DNA of 64,000 nt, from positions 4,896 through 68,895 of the forward strand of contig QNGE01002667.1 of assembly GCA_008508345.1 (NCBI GenBank). Reading direction: 5' to 3'. Of this stretch, positions 9,886 through 23,044 are shown one piece after another. The notes beneath the pieces are model-generated. The model searched no databases and had not been told where the DNA came from. It worked only from the letters and a program-made list of their open reading frames with translations. Source of the DNA: Paragonimus westermani (lineage: Eukaryota > Platyhelminthes > Trematoda > Plagiorchiida > Troglotrematidae). Position numbers and translations under genes: made by a program. The first letter of the stretch is position 1. Every line of letters starts with the position of its first letter.

Positions 9886-11599
9886 TTGTCATTTGGTTCC
9901 CCAGCGTTCAAAGATAAAACCGCAGAATGCAGTAGGTAACTGATGAGATGCGTCGAAGTGTGCTCGGAAGATGTATTGTACAGAACACTACTGCTTCATG
10001 GTGCTTACACTCCATAAATTAAAACGACCTAAGAATACGTGCTGTTGAAATTGCGGGGCTGTGGATACTCATGTCGTGACCAGCTGAACAGTCTAGGTGG
10101 ACTATTAAAAAAGACGTTGGAGGAAAGCAGATTAACATTTCTGTACAAGATAATCACATTGCTTACAAAACTGGACGAAGATGTTCATTCGGGAGCGGCA
10201 TGATGGAAAATGACAAAAAGAGGAGTGGTGAGGGCAGTCAGCCATGTGAAGCGCCGAGACCATCGAGACTATCGAGTTTAGGCAGTTTTTGTTGCTAGGG
10301 TCGTACACGTAATTCATGAAACAACCCCCACCTGTTTGAACAGACGATGACGAAAGTACTGGAAAGCGTAGACTGGTGTATCACAAGTACTGATTGATCA
10401 TGGAGCGTGGTCAAAAAACTCGTGTGAACATAAGGTGTTCTGTTGGGCTTCCACTCCCATGATAGTACATTTTCAGAAGGTCCTTGTGTCACGGATTCGC
10501 ACAAAAGTAGGCTAAATTTAGGGTCACCATTTACAGAATTGAAGGATGGAACCGGAGCATTCCTGCGCTGAGGGAGTTTGGCATCAAAATGCCAAACCTT
10601 GTTTACTCACGTTTAAAGGAGGCCTTATTTTACCGGTCTTTTATCACTTTTCTTACTCGTTATCAAGGTTAGTCAACGGGTGGAAGTGTTCAAAGCACTC
10701 TGGTTAATCCACAGCATTGTAGTCAATCAGTCCAAGGCAGTCAGACAGCGAAATTTGAAAACAGCCGGACTTTTTGTTATCGGATTACCTAATTCAGTGC
10801 TTTATTCACAAAAGCAGTTTGTTCAGACCTAGGAATTTCTCTGGGACGGTCCACAAACCACTCTCACCTACATCCACACAATCAGTTGAGCTCGATCATG
10901 GGAGGCAAATTTATCACCTACACAGAATAGTGAGCGATTATTTCTGACTGATCAGGTGGCCTAGTTCATTTCTTGTCTTATTTTCCGATGATGAAGGAAA
11001 CACATGTTAGTCTGTTCAAAAATGAAAACAGGATTTCTTAACCGAAAACTTTGTTTCATTCTCCTTCATTATTAGTTGCCTAATTTCCTAACAGCATTTT
11101 GCGCTCTCTATGCTTTGATTGTAGAACAGGAATTTCCAACTAGTTCATTAAACCTATCAAGTATGGGACACCTCTAGACAACAAAGCAACCTAAATCCTC
11201 TACATATTTCTGAAGTAACGCGCCTTTTTCTTACTAAAACGTTCTATCCTGACTTCGATGTTGTACTCGAACCCTTGCTGTACGGCTTCACGTAGTCTAC
11301 TAACGCGGAGTTAGACTGCGTAGAAAACACGCTGTAATGCCGATTACCAGTTCAACAAATGAATGAAATGCATGTAAATATATACCAACTATGAGTTGAA
11401 CCAATCTCCAGTGGTTCGGGCCACTTGGTCGTTAGGTGGCCTAGTACGGTCAGTTCCATAGCCGTTGCACTCTGATTGGTTCATCGGGTTAGCACGGTAC
11501 TCACGTCCACCTCCACGCCGCATCCTGGTTGGTTCAAGTGTCAAACTTTGCATGCTAGTGTTTGGTTGATGAACGATTTCGTCAGCCGTCACCGATGGC
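9886..11599. other. unassigned stretch
   Basis: No coding or repeat signal was recognised over 1.7 kb. Short frames (up to 91 codons at 11389-11664, minus) show no motif. Confidence 0.3.
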
Positions 11600-12400
11600 C
11601 TGATCAGACTATTTTGATTGTTCTTTCTTGACAAGTTCCATGGAATTTTTATGAGGATAATCATACAAACAGCCGTTTTCGGTCATTCTTCTCGGGCCTT
11701 TACGATTACGTGGGACATGTGTATATTATTTATCACGGGTCTGGGGGCGAATCACAGTCTACTGGAGGAGGATGGGAGGGTTGATGTATGTGTCACAAGG
11801 GTTTGCCATGGGACAATTTCGTCAATAGCAAGTGCTTCGTGTTTGTTTGGGTTTCAAGTGGCTTCGAAAGAGTTGATCGAAGGAGGTTGGGGGTGAGTAC
11901 GCAACGTTTTTGTCTGCAAGATCCTGGGCTGTACAGTGTAATGCCGTTATTAACATTCGCGCTCTCACCTATGATTTAGCCCTGGCGAACGTTGCGGATG
12001 ATTCGGAAAGCTTCATGTGGCGTTGTGTTGACCAGTGTAGATCAAAGTGGAACCAATTGTGCTAGAAATGGGTTTTCTCGAACCGTTGCACAGCTATTCC
12101 GAGAGGTGTTCACAAATCCTTCCAGTTATATTGTGTTTCTCATGACAAAAACACACTTGACAACAAAAGCTGGGGAATGGACATAAAATGACGCAGAAAA
12201 TGCCGGAAAGCTATGCTTCAAGTGCGGCACCAACACCGGAAAGGTAATGTTTGGTAAGATGCCCCGTGTCTTGATATGGGCGTTCGCAATTGCATTAGAA
12301 ATTATACGGGCGATACTTTCACTAGCAACCTTAATTAGGCGCTTATTTCGCATCGCGCAGCCTTCTCTCAATCAGGTTTTGACTGGTATGCGTGTTGTCA
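11600..12400 (-). pseudogene. Penelope-like element 3' end, decayed
   Basis: On the minus strand, 12371-12126 gives VLVPHLKHSFPAFSASFYV, the same linker as VLVSQLKDSLSKFSSPF in the 56 kb PLE. The nuclease core that follows is lost to frameshifts. About 11980-12060 holds remnants of the C-terminal block (FRIIRNVRQG). The non-coding tail at 11620-11890 matches 55590-55860: TTTACGATTACGTGGGACA against TTTACGATTACACAGGGTA, and TCACAGTCTA against TCATAGTCTA. It is therefore the same PLE subfamily as the 55-58 kb element, 5'-truncated. Confidence 0.65.
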
Positions 12401-12797
12401 AGACTTGCTGCGTTTACACAAGTTCTAGTTTTAACGGCACAGGTTCCTTTGAACAGTAGGCTGATACGTTGTCCCTTGAAAAACATCAGTTATTTTTGCG
12501 GTAACTCGATGGATGCATCTCAGTAGACCTGCACCTGATGATACCATTTCAAACATGATGCAACTGTCTTGAAAAACATCCTGTGGATGAAATAATTTAT
12601 CGCAAAAAATAATTCGAAATCACTACTGTAAGGTCGCACATTTCTGAGTGTTGCCAGTGAGTAATATGACATGAGTTGCATGTACAGAAATCACCGACAA
12701 ACCAGAGCGTCACGAGTATGGGAGACAATTGAGAAAGTTGGATAGGAAATACGGAACGCTCCTAAACGAAAGTCAATGGTGTAAGATTAGTGGACAG

Positions 12798-12836
<39 letters not shown>

Positions 12837-13998
12837 GGAGAATACTGTGTAAACTTCCCCTGAATATTTGCATGTCTCGTAGTGTCCTACTTACATGGTT
12901 GAATCTTGGAGTGTTATATCTGCATTTGAGATGCCCACAAATTGAACTACGTAAATGGAAGTATGTATATTGAAACATTGTCAGTAAAACTAATCTATCC
13001 ACTAATTTATAAATAGTTATCAATGTGTTACAACACATGACAGCATTTCTCTTGCTGCAAAAAAGAAACACATGGCGAAATAGACAAAAGAACCAGTGTA
13101 GTATGTTGAACAGCAATTCATAGTCGAAGATAACGGTGACGATTAAGTGCTTTCGAAAACTCTTCATCTGCTCAGAGTAATAATATCTTTTCACATAGGT
13201 TTAAACGGTAGCAAAGGAAAGCAATTCACATATCTTCCCGCAACAATTATGATCGCGATTCCCTTTGCCTGGTGGTTTTGTGTCTGGACTAATCACTGAA
13301 ACTTTCTCATGGGTCGTTTTTTCGGTTCCACCGCATGCGTTATCCTAGTGAGATCCAACATGTTCGAAACACCTACCTACTTTCTCGTTGTTGGTCACCG
13401 AGACGTTTACTAACTCTCCCTGGGCTTGTGGAGTACGTGCGCTCGCTTATAGGCCAATCACGAAACGGTTAATTGATTTCAGCCTATGAGAAGGGGAAGC
13501 GAAACATTCAAAGAAATCATTAATAAAACACTTCAAAGTGCCTGAGTAATGTACCGTTAGTCTGAGTCAAGCACTACAAGGTTCGAATGAGCGTAAGTCG
13601 ACCCTTTTAACTGGTGATCATCCGTTCTGACGATGACTGGGTTGGGAGTGCAAGCACACATCTATTTCACCGAGTCGAGTTTGAGGTTATGGTTGTGAAC
13701 GGAAGTCAGCAATGTTATCTTTGTGGCAACTGAAGAGCTTGCGTATACTTCGTGTGTGAGCAACGTAAGCAACTATTATATCTCATAAGTCTGAAACGGC
13801 GAGTAATTAAGTAGTTCTTATATCATAGCGAGTGGACCATACTCGTGCAAATGTTACAAGAGAGCGTAGACTCAGAGTGAAAACAAGGACACAAATCGAT
13901 ATACGCATCGAACCCCTCAATTATGTGATCATATGACTGATCGGTAGGAAACTACGTATGCACGTACGGATGAGGCACGGTGAGCTGTTGGTCAGTGA
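12401..13998. other. unassigned stretch with one microsatellite
   Basis: Apart from the CTG array at 12798-12835 I see nothing assignable. The 135-codon minus frame at 12787-13194 owes its start-side serine run and part of its length to that array and shows no family motif. Confidence 0.3.
12798..12835. repeat. (TGC)n microsatellite
   Basis: About 12.7 perfect TGC units. No coding context supports a polyglutamine or polyserine tract. Confidence 0.95.
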
Positions 13999-13999
13999 C

Positions 14000-14225
14000 C
14001 AAGTGGACAGCATACGTGATTGCTGGCAACCGCTTGGGATTGCCATGACACGCTGTCTGAGACCAAAAGATGCCTGCGTATAGCACACACAAATGACTTG
14101 TGGTGTACCAGTTGTGGTTCAGCTCATAGCCAACGTAAACGATGTAAATCTGAATAAGACCGGGAGCGTGTCATTAGACGCCTTTATGCTCCGGTCGGAC
14201 TAGGCTGGCTAACCAGGGAATTGTT
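14000..14225 (-). repeat. RTE-like LINE 3' tail, minus strand
   Basis: In reverse orientation it matches 34000-34200: AATAAGACCGGG, GGACTAGGCTGGCTAACC and the GCCTGCGTATA region correspond to the tail seen at the other copies. It lies next to the RTE coding remnant at 14325-15087 in the same orientation, so together they form one 3' half. Confidence 0.6.
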
Positions 14226-14324
14226 AACCAACGAACTGAAACCCTCATCTTTTGATAACAAAAAAGGGACATCGATGATATGATCTAGACGGCTAAGAAA
14301 CACATTGAAAATATGTTGAAGCAA

Positions 14325-15087
14325 GTAAATCATCACAAGAGTATATATCGTTGCATTATAGAGAGAGGAGGGAAAGGAAGCGAAAAATTAATGTTGGACT
14401 GGAAGACAAACAAGACATTTCATCACACAACACAGACGGTTGAAGAAGACAGTGGATAGAAGTCCGCAACGACCCAGCGTTCCGAAAGGGAGAGCATGTG
14501 ATTAATCAATCAAGCGACGACTATCGTTGAGTGACAAGACCGGAAAAGATACAGTTGACACAAACTATGTGGGCATAGCATGGTCACTGTCTCCTCGCTG
14601 ACGGTGTACTATGAGTTAGTTGATGACCGACAAATCCGAGACGGCCAACGCATTCGCGACTACGTTGGTCGCAACGCCACACAGTCGCGTCACCACAACC
14701 TGTGACACCCACGGTTCCCTTGCATATCACGCGCCTGAATTCGTGACCGCCCGGTTTTCGCCCATTGAACCTGGGGACGCCCGTCCGGTAGTATGCATCC
14801 AGGCTGTTCGGTTGACGGCTGAGTTCTCCCAATATCTGAAGTCAGTGTTACAGCGCGTATGACTTGTTTGGATAAGATCACGTTATCTCAGTTTTTGACC
14901 ACCAGGATTTTGTTTGCCTCTTTATCACTTGTCCGTAAAACAGACGCTTCTGAATCCGTCCGTTGTTCACCTTACGGACGTGTTCTAGCCGTCGAAGCTG
15001 ACTGAGCATCAGCGTGGCATCGATTTCGTTCTCCTCCACTCACTGTGGTATCTCAGTTTTCGGAAACATTTCCTTTCATCTAATGAG
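14325..15087 (-). pseudogene. RTE-like LINE C-terminal fragment; right arm of 763-bp inverted repeat
   Basis: This is the inverted, nearly identical copy of 8216-8978. On the minus strand it carries the same C-terminal RTE blocks (HVRKVNNGRIQKRLFYG) and the same stops. The near identity, including shared stops, means the two arms separated long after the element died. They are a duplication rather than two independent insertions, or an assembly effect. Confidence 0.85.
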
Positions 15088-17599
15088 GTTCGAGGGGTAT
15101 GTGTCGGCATGTGTGTTGCGAAGTAGGCCAATCTGCATGTTTCGAGACAGGTTTGATCGAAGGCCTTTATCGTCATGACAGTGACACATTTGTAAACGAG
15201 TTGATCTTAAGCAGGCTTTATGTGTGGTTTACAAGATTGTGGCTAAATACCCCGAAGCTTGTAGGGTGAAGGATACTAGTGCCAGCGTAACTGATTGCAG
15301 TTCAGTTGTCAGATCCATTCAGTTACCGTGGTCAGCGGTTGTAGGACATTTTTGGAGGTCAAAATTCCCCTCGGCTGACCCTGCCGCGCCCTTCTTCGTG
15401 ACCCCGTCCAAGTACACGCTTGCTTTCGTTATTACCATAACACATGCCTAAAAGTACTAATTCCTCCAGCCGGCCTCCCTCAGTCATTGAATTCAAGTCA
15501 CCTGCTCCACATCTATTGTTATCTGTCAGTCTCACCCTCCCTAACCCCTGTGAATACGGTCTACCATTAGACTGCCACCAGCTAATCGGTCTGCCCGAAG
15601 CCCGAATATTTAGACACACATCAGACCGATCTGATCGCATTCGGTCGGTTCGTCATTGTCTGTCGGTCGTTTGTGTTTGTACTTGACGTGCCCTTTGGAC
15701 CCTTGACGGCCTATTGCGGCCAAACATTGTCTTATCCCACGAACGCAAACGAATTGAGGTTTGTTCTTGAAATTGATTATATTATTTATGTCAATAGTAT
15801 CACGTTTCCAGCGACTTGATTTGGTTCTGATATTTGGCGTCGTTGGTTATACGTGCGTCACTCAACGTTCGTCAGAAGAATGTACAGCGGTCACACCACT
15901 GATCGCCAGTAACATTTCCATCCTAACCTTGTAACATGACTATAGGCATACATTCCCAGACCACTCCTCACCAGAAGTGGCGGTTCGTTATTTGAGTGTC
16001 AAACCTATTGATGCTCAGAACTGTGTAAGTTTTGACATGGGCCAGTGATGTTTTGCTAAATCTTGCTCGGTACGTTAAATAATGTTTCAAGTTAGCTGAA
16101 CGTATACACATTTATTTTCCTAGTTTTTTCGGTAGATTATCAGAAATAGTTTTTTGTTACTATCGTGTTTTATGAACCTTGTGTTTCACTAACCAATTTT
16201 AATGCATTTCATTGGTTCTTTCGAGTAAGATTTAGACAAAACACGAAAAGAAATTGCTTGTAAAGTGCATATATTACAGTCGTTATAAATGCTAGTAACA
16301 CCCAACAGGTGGACAAACAAAAGTGAACAAACAGGTCCCCGTCTTATCGATTATTGCTTATCTTTGTAATCAATATATGTATATCTTTGTGCGTGATGAA
16401 TTTGTAAAGAGACGTGCTTTTCCTGATCTTTTATCTCTGAATTTAACTTTAAATTGCGAGAATTTCGTTCTGTTCTTTTGTTTTGTGCTATTTTCAAATG
16501 CAACTTCAAATATTTCACATCTTGTTCAAGTTTTGCATGAAAAAGGCAGAATTTGTTCTAAAATGTTGGATTTCCAGTTAGTGGTTATTTTTTTCAAGTA
16601 TGGTCACGAACATTTTTTTTCAAACTTTCACAGCTACTCAAATTAGTGAATTCGTGCGTGTGAAGATAATTAATGTTTCTATTTTCCAATGAATAAAACG
16701 ATAACTTTACTTGATCAAAACTGAAAGCGAACACCAAGGCGACATCGGATAGTTGATGGAGCAAGCAAATGAGAGCATCAGAAATGATGTCGACAAACGG
16801 ACTGGGTAGGAGACAATATCTTGCCGACATGGACTGTCAATTTTATTGTAGGCCTTAATGAAGTGAACTATACTGAGATGAGTGTGCCAAATAGTAGACT
16901 TGTTACTATGCCCTGTGTGCTCTAAGGAAACGGCGCATAGTATTCAGGCTTCAAAATAATTTTTTAATTCTTCATGAGTTGTTTTGCCGATGTCCACGCT
17001 AATCATAGTTTAAGGTCAGTAAGATTGTTCGAAATGAGATGCGTTATAAGGTTGTCTATTAGGTAACTTATGCAAAAACAAAGACGAGTGAATATGACAT
17101 TTGTCATGAAGAAATTCTCACTTCAGGAAGTTTTCATTTCAATGCGTAGCAGGGACATAACGTACACCTTAGATGCTTTCAACTTCTCGGAAAGGTGCTT
17201 GATAACAGTAGTATTATTACAGTCGTTATTTTATAATTTTCGGAAAAATCCCATAAGTTCAGAAGTAACGATGTGACGAACAACTGTTTTCGATAATTCT
17301 TTCTCAAGTCAATACAATTACATAGGTTTTCATCAAAGCGTCATAAGACAAACCGCATAAACAGAGGGTGACTGTTAACGAATGATAATGGCTACTACTA
17401 AACTTCACACAATAATTGGTTTGGACCAGACCGGACATTGGCTGGGTGTTATGTCACACGGTCAAGGTCAAATGTTTGTGTGGTTATTCTCGGTGCCACC
17501 CATTGAGATCTCTTTCCAGGATAGACTTCCACTAAAGGTTCCCGTAAGTCTTTGACCTATACAAAGTTAAACTAATTACCTATGAAACAGATCTTGCCT
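15088..17599. other. unassigned stretch
   Basis: 2.5 kb without a recognisable gene or repeat. Frames of 75 to 107 codons are present but motif-free. A short repeated pattern of CGGTCGGTTCGTCATTG type at 15640-15670 is noted only. Confidence 0.3.
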
Positions 17600-17885
17600 T
17601 CCGAGTTCACGCTCTGACAAGCTTTTCATCCAGTCTCAGATCCGAGTTCCACTGATGTCAGAGCTCGTTACTACTGTATATAGTTTCCGCCACCGGGATT
17701 AGATCTGCGGCCAGGCTTTTATGAGGCGACAGTGTGCCACTGACTTCACATTAGGCATGATTAAATCACCACTCGCACGTGAGCAGTGCTGAGGTTACCC
17801 GATTGTCTTGAGTGGAGACAGTAACTGTTGCGTTAAGTCTAACCGATGATCGATTGATGGGACTTCTCATCAAGCTGGTATCACA
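17600..17885 (-). repeat. ribozyme SINE-like element, decayed copy 5
   Basis: In reverse orientation it follows the order of the good copies: a 5' block (ACTTAACGCAACAGTTACTG is its counterpart of TTAACAGGACAGTTACTGTG), then the sequence around the tRNA-like segment, then CGAGCTCTGACATC in place of the hammerhead stem II. The ribozyme core is destroyed. It is an old copy. Confidence 0.55.
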
Positions 17886-18546
17886 AAGTGTAGCGCTTGT
17901 TTTTAAAAGAGATTAACTGAAAGGGCCTACGTGAATACGAACTTCCAGATAAAATGTGTGTGTTTCAAGTCAGATCAATTGGTAAAATAATTTCTTAATG
18001 CACCCCGTAAACGGACACAGCCAAAGTACTCGACGGTGTCACTGTTCTGAAACAATCAGCCTACTCAAATAACGACTGAGTACTATGTGAATCAATATCA
18101 TCCAAGTGCATGTGTAATTGGGTCGGATGCGTAATCGCATTCTGACTGTTTTCTAACCTCATCATTTGACTTTCAGATTAACCCATTTTGAAGAGTTTAC
18201 TACGGACGGTCGATAAGGCGATACTGTGGAAATTAGCTCACTGATATGTTGCATGCATCTGGAATGGCGAAATTTTAGTTTGTCCTCAGCAAATGAGGGT
18301 GGATTAAATTGATTAGTTTTAAACGCAAAATATGAGCGCCTTCCGTACAATTCGTAGTCGATTTACCCAATAGCCACTGTCAGTATAGATTGCAAGGGGT
18401 AATTGGTTCCTTTTCTTAGTTAGACTGAACTGATGTAAAAAGGTCCCGTCGGATTATTGTTCATTTGTTTTATCGTAAATACCCGTAACTCTTTAGGGGG
18501 AGTTAAAGACGTAGGAATATCAGAAACTGTGTGTCTTATCTCGTGA
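17886..18546. other. unassigned stretch
   Basis: Nothing recognisable in this interval. Confidence 0.3.
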
Positions 18547-18760
18547 TCATAATCTGAGGGAACATGTTTGGGAATGGCCTGGGCGCGTTGTTAATGAAGA
18601 CCGTAAAATCAAAGGCATCAAAAGATTGTGTGAAATTATCACTCGTCGTTGTACGGAATCGATTACCTCAAGATCAGAATGTAGACTGCTTGAAGAATAT
18701 GGAGAAATGAGTGGAGACGTGGGTAGAGAACAAACATCGAGCAATAAGTACACTTTTTAA
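18547..18760 (-). pseudogene. CR1/Jockey-like LINE fragment, end of reverse transcriptase
   Basis: The minus frame gives SPYSSSSLHSDLEVIDSVQRR followed by a degenerate block. A W-SPY...DL..IESVQRR pattern is typical of the region just after the reverse transcriptase palm in CR1/Jockey-type LINEs. Only about 60 codons are legible. It is a different LINE type from the RTE copies here. Confidence 0.5.
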
Positions 18761-20994
18761 GCCATGTTATCAGTAAAAAAAATTGATGTTTTCTGACTAG
18801 AGCTTGCTTATTGGAAGGAGGACGGTGTTTGTCGGCAGTCCACAACGTGCGACAAGTCCACCCACAGATCAGACAGCTGTGAAGGACTAAGCTCCACAAC
18901 AAGTTTTCAAGATGGAACAGTACAATACAACTTAAACTACAGACTTCGAAGGCTGTTTTCATAAATCACGTAACTGACTAGAACGTGATCGTGTATATGC
19001 CATGTTACAACGCAGAACTTTTCTCCCGCTGATTCACGATCCGCATGAACTAGCCATTGATAAGGACCGTTAGGAGCTTCAACGAACATCGAGGGTATGT
19101 TCAGGACCTGCTCAGTTTATAAGAACTCAGGCGCACCTCCATTGAAATGAAAACATGTGGTTGGCTCTATACATATACTGACATACTGAATACATTCATT
19201 TAGACATGGTGATCACTATGTTCTTTCGTTGACAACCACGGCGCACACTTTGAAACCACTCATAGAGCGCAACTGTGTCACATTGTATTTGCCTACCCGG
19301 ACCGTTATCGCTTAAGTCTAAATTGTTGTTCACATCATACCCGCCTAACATCTGACTTGCTAATTTTCACTATGGGAACTACTGAGTATATGGCTGTATC
19401 ACAAATAGCCCGAAGATGAAATACTGAACAGAAGCCTGCCTTCTGCAATGGCATGTTAAATTTTCTTCCGTTATTTTTACCAGTTGCGATGTTTGCATGA
19501 GTTCTTAAGGCTGCAAGATAAGGTTACCAACTTGAACACTCCCAAAACTCATGTATATTTTGAAGGCAGACAGAGAGACTCTCAGCGTTGCACACTTTAT
19601 CACACATAAGGAACGTTTTTCATTACAGCCATTACATTCGTCAACCCGGTAAAGAATAAGTCACAATACTGAGTAGGAATATAGGCTTAACCGATGTGTA
19701 CCTGAGGAATTCGTCCGAGACTCGACAACACTGTTAGACTATGCAAACACAACCCATCCATTATCGGACTTGAGGATGGTACAAGATGCCGAGTTCATGT
19801 GAAATATTGTCCAACGATTAGTGTACATAATACACTATGGACATACAATTACAATGATTTTACTTCACGCTTCCTTGGGTATTCATTGTAAACAGCTCGT
19901 GATAAATCCTTAGTTGCTAACTGCACATAAGTGATCGAAATCCGTCGCGCTAAACATCACGTCATGCTGCCATATTACACAAACTTGAGGTCTTGCTATG
20001 GCGACTCAGGTAAAAATGGAGGCTGTGAGACTAAATTAAATGCACTTCTCTACTGCACACCATTTGCGCCTACAAATCCCTAATGATGTGAATGACTGTA
20101 AATGAAGACAAGTTAAAAAGGTAACTGGCACAGTTCGGTTCAGAGTCAATATCTGTTGTATTCCAGAGATGAGTAGAACAGGAACATTTCAGGTACTCCT
20201 ATTCCTCCAGCCAATCAGTCAATCCATCAGAACGAACACCTACTCCCAGAATAATCCAGAGGTGACCATCAGCGTAATTTTCATCAACCTGACCTTTAAT
20301 CCTCCACATGCACGGGGTAGCTGTTGATCATATCCACTAGTTCTGGTAACTGTTCATTTACGTTCTGATTCGACAATATTTGCATGTCACCAAACATTAT
20401 ATATTTACCCCTTATTTTTCTCATTGCTACACACGTTATTATGCAAAGTGACTGCTCGCACTGGCCCTTCGATTTGACTCTGGGTGCAAGTCGGAGGAGA
20501 AAGGGAATGATCAGACGTGTAAGCCTTCGAGACTAAAACCTACATTTTGCTTGTCTCAACGCAGAAAGTCCGAGTTCTGTCGAACACTTCTCAGTTCGAT
20601 GGTTGATCCAGAGCAGTTTTCAGATGTTTACATTAACACATAACCAGCAAAACACTGATTACTAAATCTTACTTGAACCGCATTGAAGGCATCAGTGCTG
20701 CTGGCAGTTAGACGGTGAGGAATAAATGGACAAAAAGTTAAGAAAAGTTAAGAAGCATAAGATAAAACATGGAATATTAGAGAATATTCTGGAAAAGAGT
20801 TGTTCGCATGAACAAATGGACTTTCTCTCAATAAACGAAGTGAACACATGCTTTACTTTGTTTGCTGAAGTTTGGGTAGTTTAATTTAAGGCTATATTCA
20901 GACCAAGAGCTGATTACAACTCAACCCCACGGGGTATTTTGTGTATTCTGTTAACCTTAATGACATTGAACATAGTGTAACAAATTTCGTCCAT
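18761..20994. other. unassigned stretch
   Basis: 2.2 kb with no legible gene or repeat. Confidence 0.3.
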
Positions 20995-21255
20995 GAAAGC
21001 ACAATCTTTATTGTTCAACCCACACGTTTTCACGCCACGCACGCACTCGTGTTTATGAACCGCAATTCCAACCCACAGCGCACTCACAGTTTCTGTTCAA
21101 ACGTCGTATACAGTTCTGCCTGGTTTTGTGTGTGGATGGCTTCTTCTGATGAGGATTATCGCTCTCCATTTCTTACCCGTTGATCGGATCTCGTTGAGTG
21201 ATGGTTGGTCCGGTCGCTCGTGTTGCCTGCAATCTATCCGCGTTGAAATATTCCA
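20995..21255 (+). repeat. dispersed repeat A, copy 1
   Basis: It aligns by eye with 26135-26415. Shared landmarks are TTTATTGTTCAACCCACAC against TTTATTGTCCAACCTGCAC, AATTCCAACCCACAGCGCAC against AATTCCAATCCACAACACAC, and GTCGCTCGTGTTG against GTTCGCTCGTGTTG. The copies are clearly diverged. No coding potential or terminal structure was recognised, so its type is unknown. Confidence 0.55.
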
Positions 21256-21789
21256 CTGAAATAACCCCCCCCCCGATTTGGTCATCCATCACACTAATGG
21301 TGCATCAGCAATCCAAGGTTTATTTACGAAAGAGCTACTGAAGGGAATGGGAATCGAACATGAGCGGCGTTCCGTTTTGAAGTGAAAGCGTGAACTGAAC
21401 TTGAACCAAATAAACAACATAGAAAGATACCATATTGGGCTCTTTGGACTTTTAAACCTTTGAGTTACTTGACCACCTGAACGAAAATTGGTTACAAGAT
21501 AATGCTTTCAGAGGAACCGACAGTAGATTGTGAGTACCTTATTTCGATAATATCTGTTTATCTTGTCCACGCATCCCTCCAAACAACTTTAATTCAAAGT
21601 TATTATTGTGGGTTCAGACTAACAGCAAAAGGAGACATCAATTTACACACCTAGCCTTTCCATATGCCCAACAAGCAGCAGACCTAATTGCCCAAGGACA
21701 AACAAACCAGTGGAAGCAAGAGGAGACGGTCTAATGGTGTGATCATGTGATGAGAAGTTGCTAACCCAGCGGTTTTTTTTAAAACCTTA
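21256..21789. other. unassigned stretch
   Basis: It contains a run of ten C near 21265 and nothing else that I can assign. Confidence 0.3.
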
Positions 21790-22609
21790 CACTGTTTATC
21801 AACAGCTTTTAGTTCCACAAATATTACGTAAAACTCATCAGTTTTGTAAAAGTCAGCTAGGCCCAGTTAAAAGTCAACTTCTTCAACGTTTGCATGCATC
21901 AAAAGAAATATAAAGTTCTCATTGCATTTCTCATAGCACTTGTCTGTCAAGTGATCACAATCAGAAACATTTACCTCCCAGAACAATAAGATGGGTTGTG
22001 CAATACCCACTGTTACAAACTTGACATTTCTCGACATGAGAACAAACGGGTAGGACAGGAGGTATTGAATAACCTGGATGATGTAGGTTTCTCTACGGGA
22101 TTCATTATAAACTGGGAACGATAAAAGAGTGAGGAGATACTGTTGGTTCCAAAGTGGAAGCTTTTCGACTGATTCATTTGACTTCAGTTATTTGCCAGCT
22201 TTCTAACAAAGGACGTATCTAAGCCACTTCTCTTAGTTGACTGCTCATTACAACAAATCTGATGCCACTCATGAGTGCCATTCTGATTGGTCAACTCGCT
22301 GGTATGGCGGTTTAATCACGTGACCGATTTCCATTGGCAAGATCAGTCCGAGATTGCTAATAGCACGTCAGTAAGTTCACCCATTTCAACCCACCTATCT
22401 CTTCAATTGTTGTGGCACTGTCCACTGCCAGCGATTGGTTCCAATTCAGAGTTTGTGTGATATATTTTTCATTCCCGGGGCTAAAGGGTTTCTAGACTAT
22501 ATTTGATTCTTTATTTTACCGTTTCCACCTCATATGATCTATCATCACAGACCCCCACTACCACCTATTTGTTCCAAACCCATGGACCACACTGGGCACA
22601 TAACTTATT

Positions 22610-23044
22610 GTCCAGCTGTAGAGGTCGTAGATCGCAGGCCGCCCTGTCAACGGGCCCCTTCTGACTTGTCCCCCTCTCAGTCAACTTTATCATGCGCTGT
22701 GATTTCTCCCACAATTTGCTGTCCCACCATTTTCCTGTCATCAAAGGATGCATAACTGTTCTCCCAAGCATTCGCTCAGCTCGACCGTGCAATGGTCGCT
22801 TTGTTATCTGCGGTTCAGTCCCACCAACCGGCTGGGTGTTTCACGGCTACTTGTGTTATGCCCGAATTCAATGACTCACGAAATAATTTGACAGTTTAAT
22901 CACGACCGTGCTGACCACAATGATGATCAGTCGTGTTAACTGGTAGATATCGATGAAATGATTTATTGTGATCAAATAAAGTTTGGTTTCGCACACAAAG
23001 ATATCAGCGAACGTGATGTCTAATGGACTTCACGGAACTACATT
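22610..23044. repeat. 435-bp segment present only in the left arm
   Basis: The arms match up to TAACTTATT (22601-22609) and resume at CTCAAGTTGACC (from 23046). The extra segment lies exactly at the 3' end of the ribozyme element. It is therefore either a later insertion here or a deletion in the right arm. No direct repeat at its ends is obvious and no coding motif was seen. Confidence 0.75.

Noticed and set aside
12787..13194. 135-codon minus frame with a serine run
   Set aside because: The serine run is the TGC array; the rest has no motif and opposite frames are equally plausible.
21145..21170. CTGATGA in CTTCTGATGAGGATTATCG as another hammerhead
   Set aside because: No GAAA and no closing stems follow.
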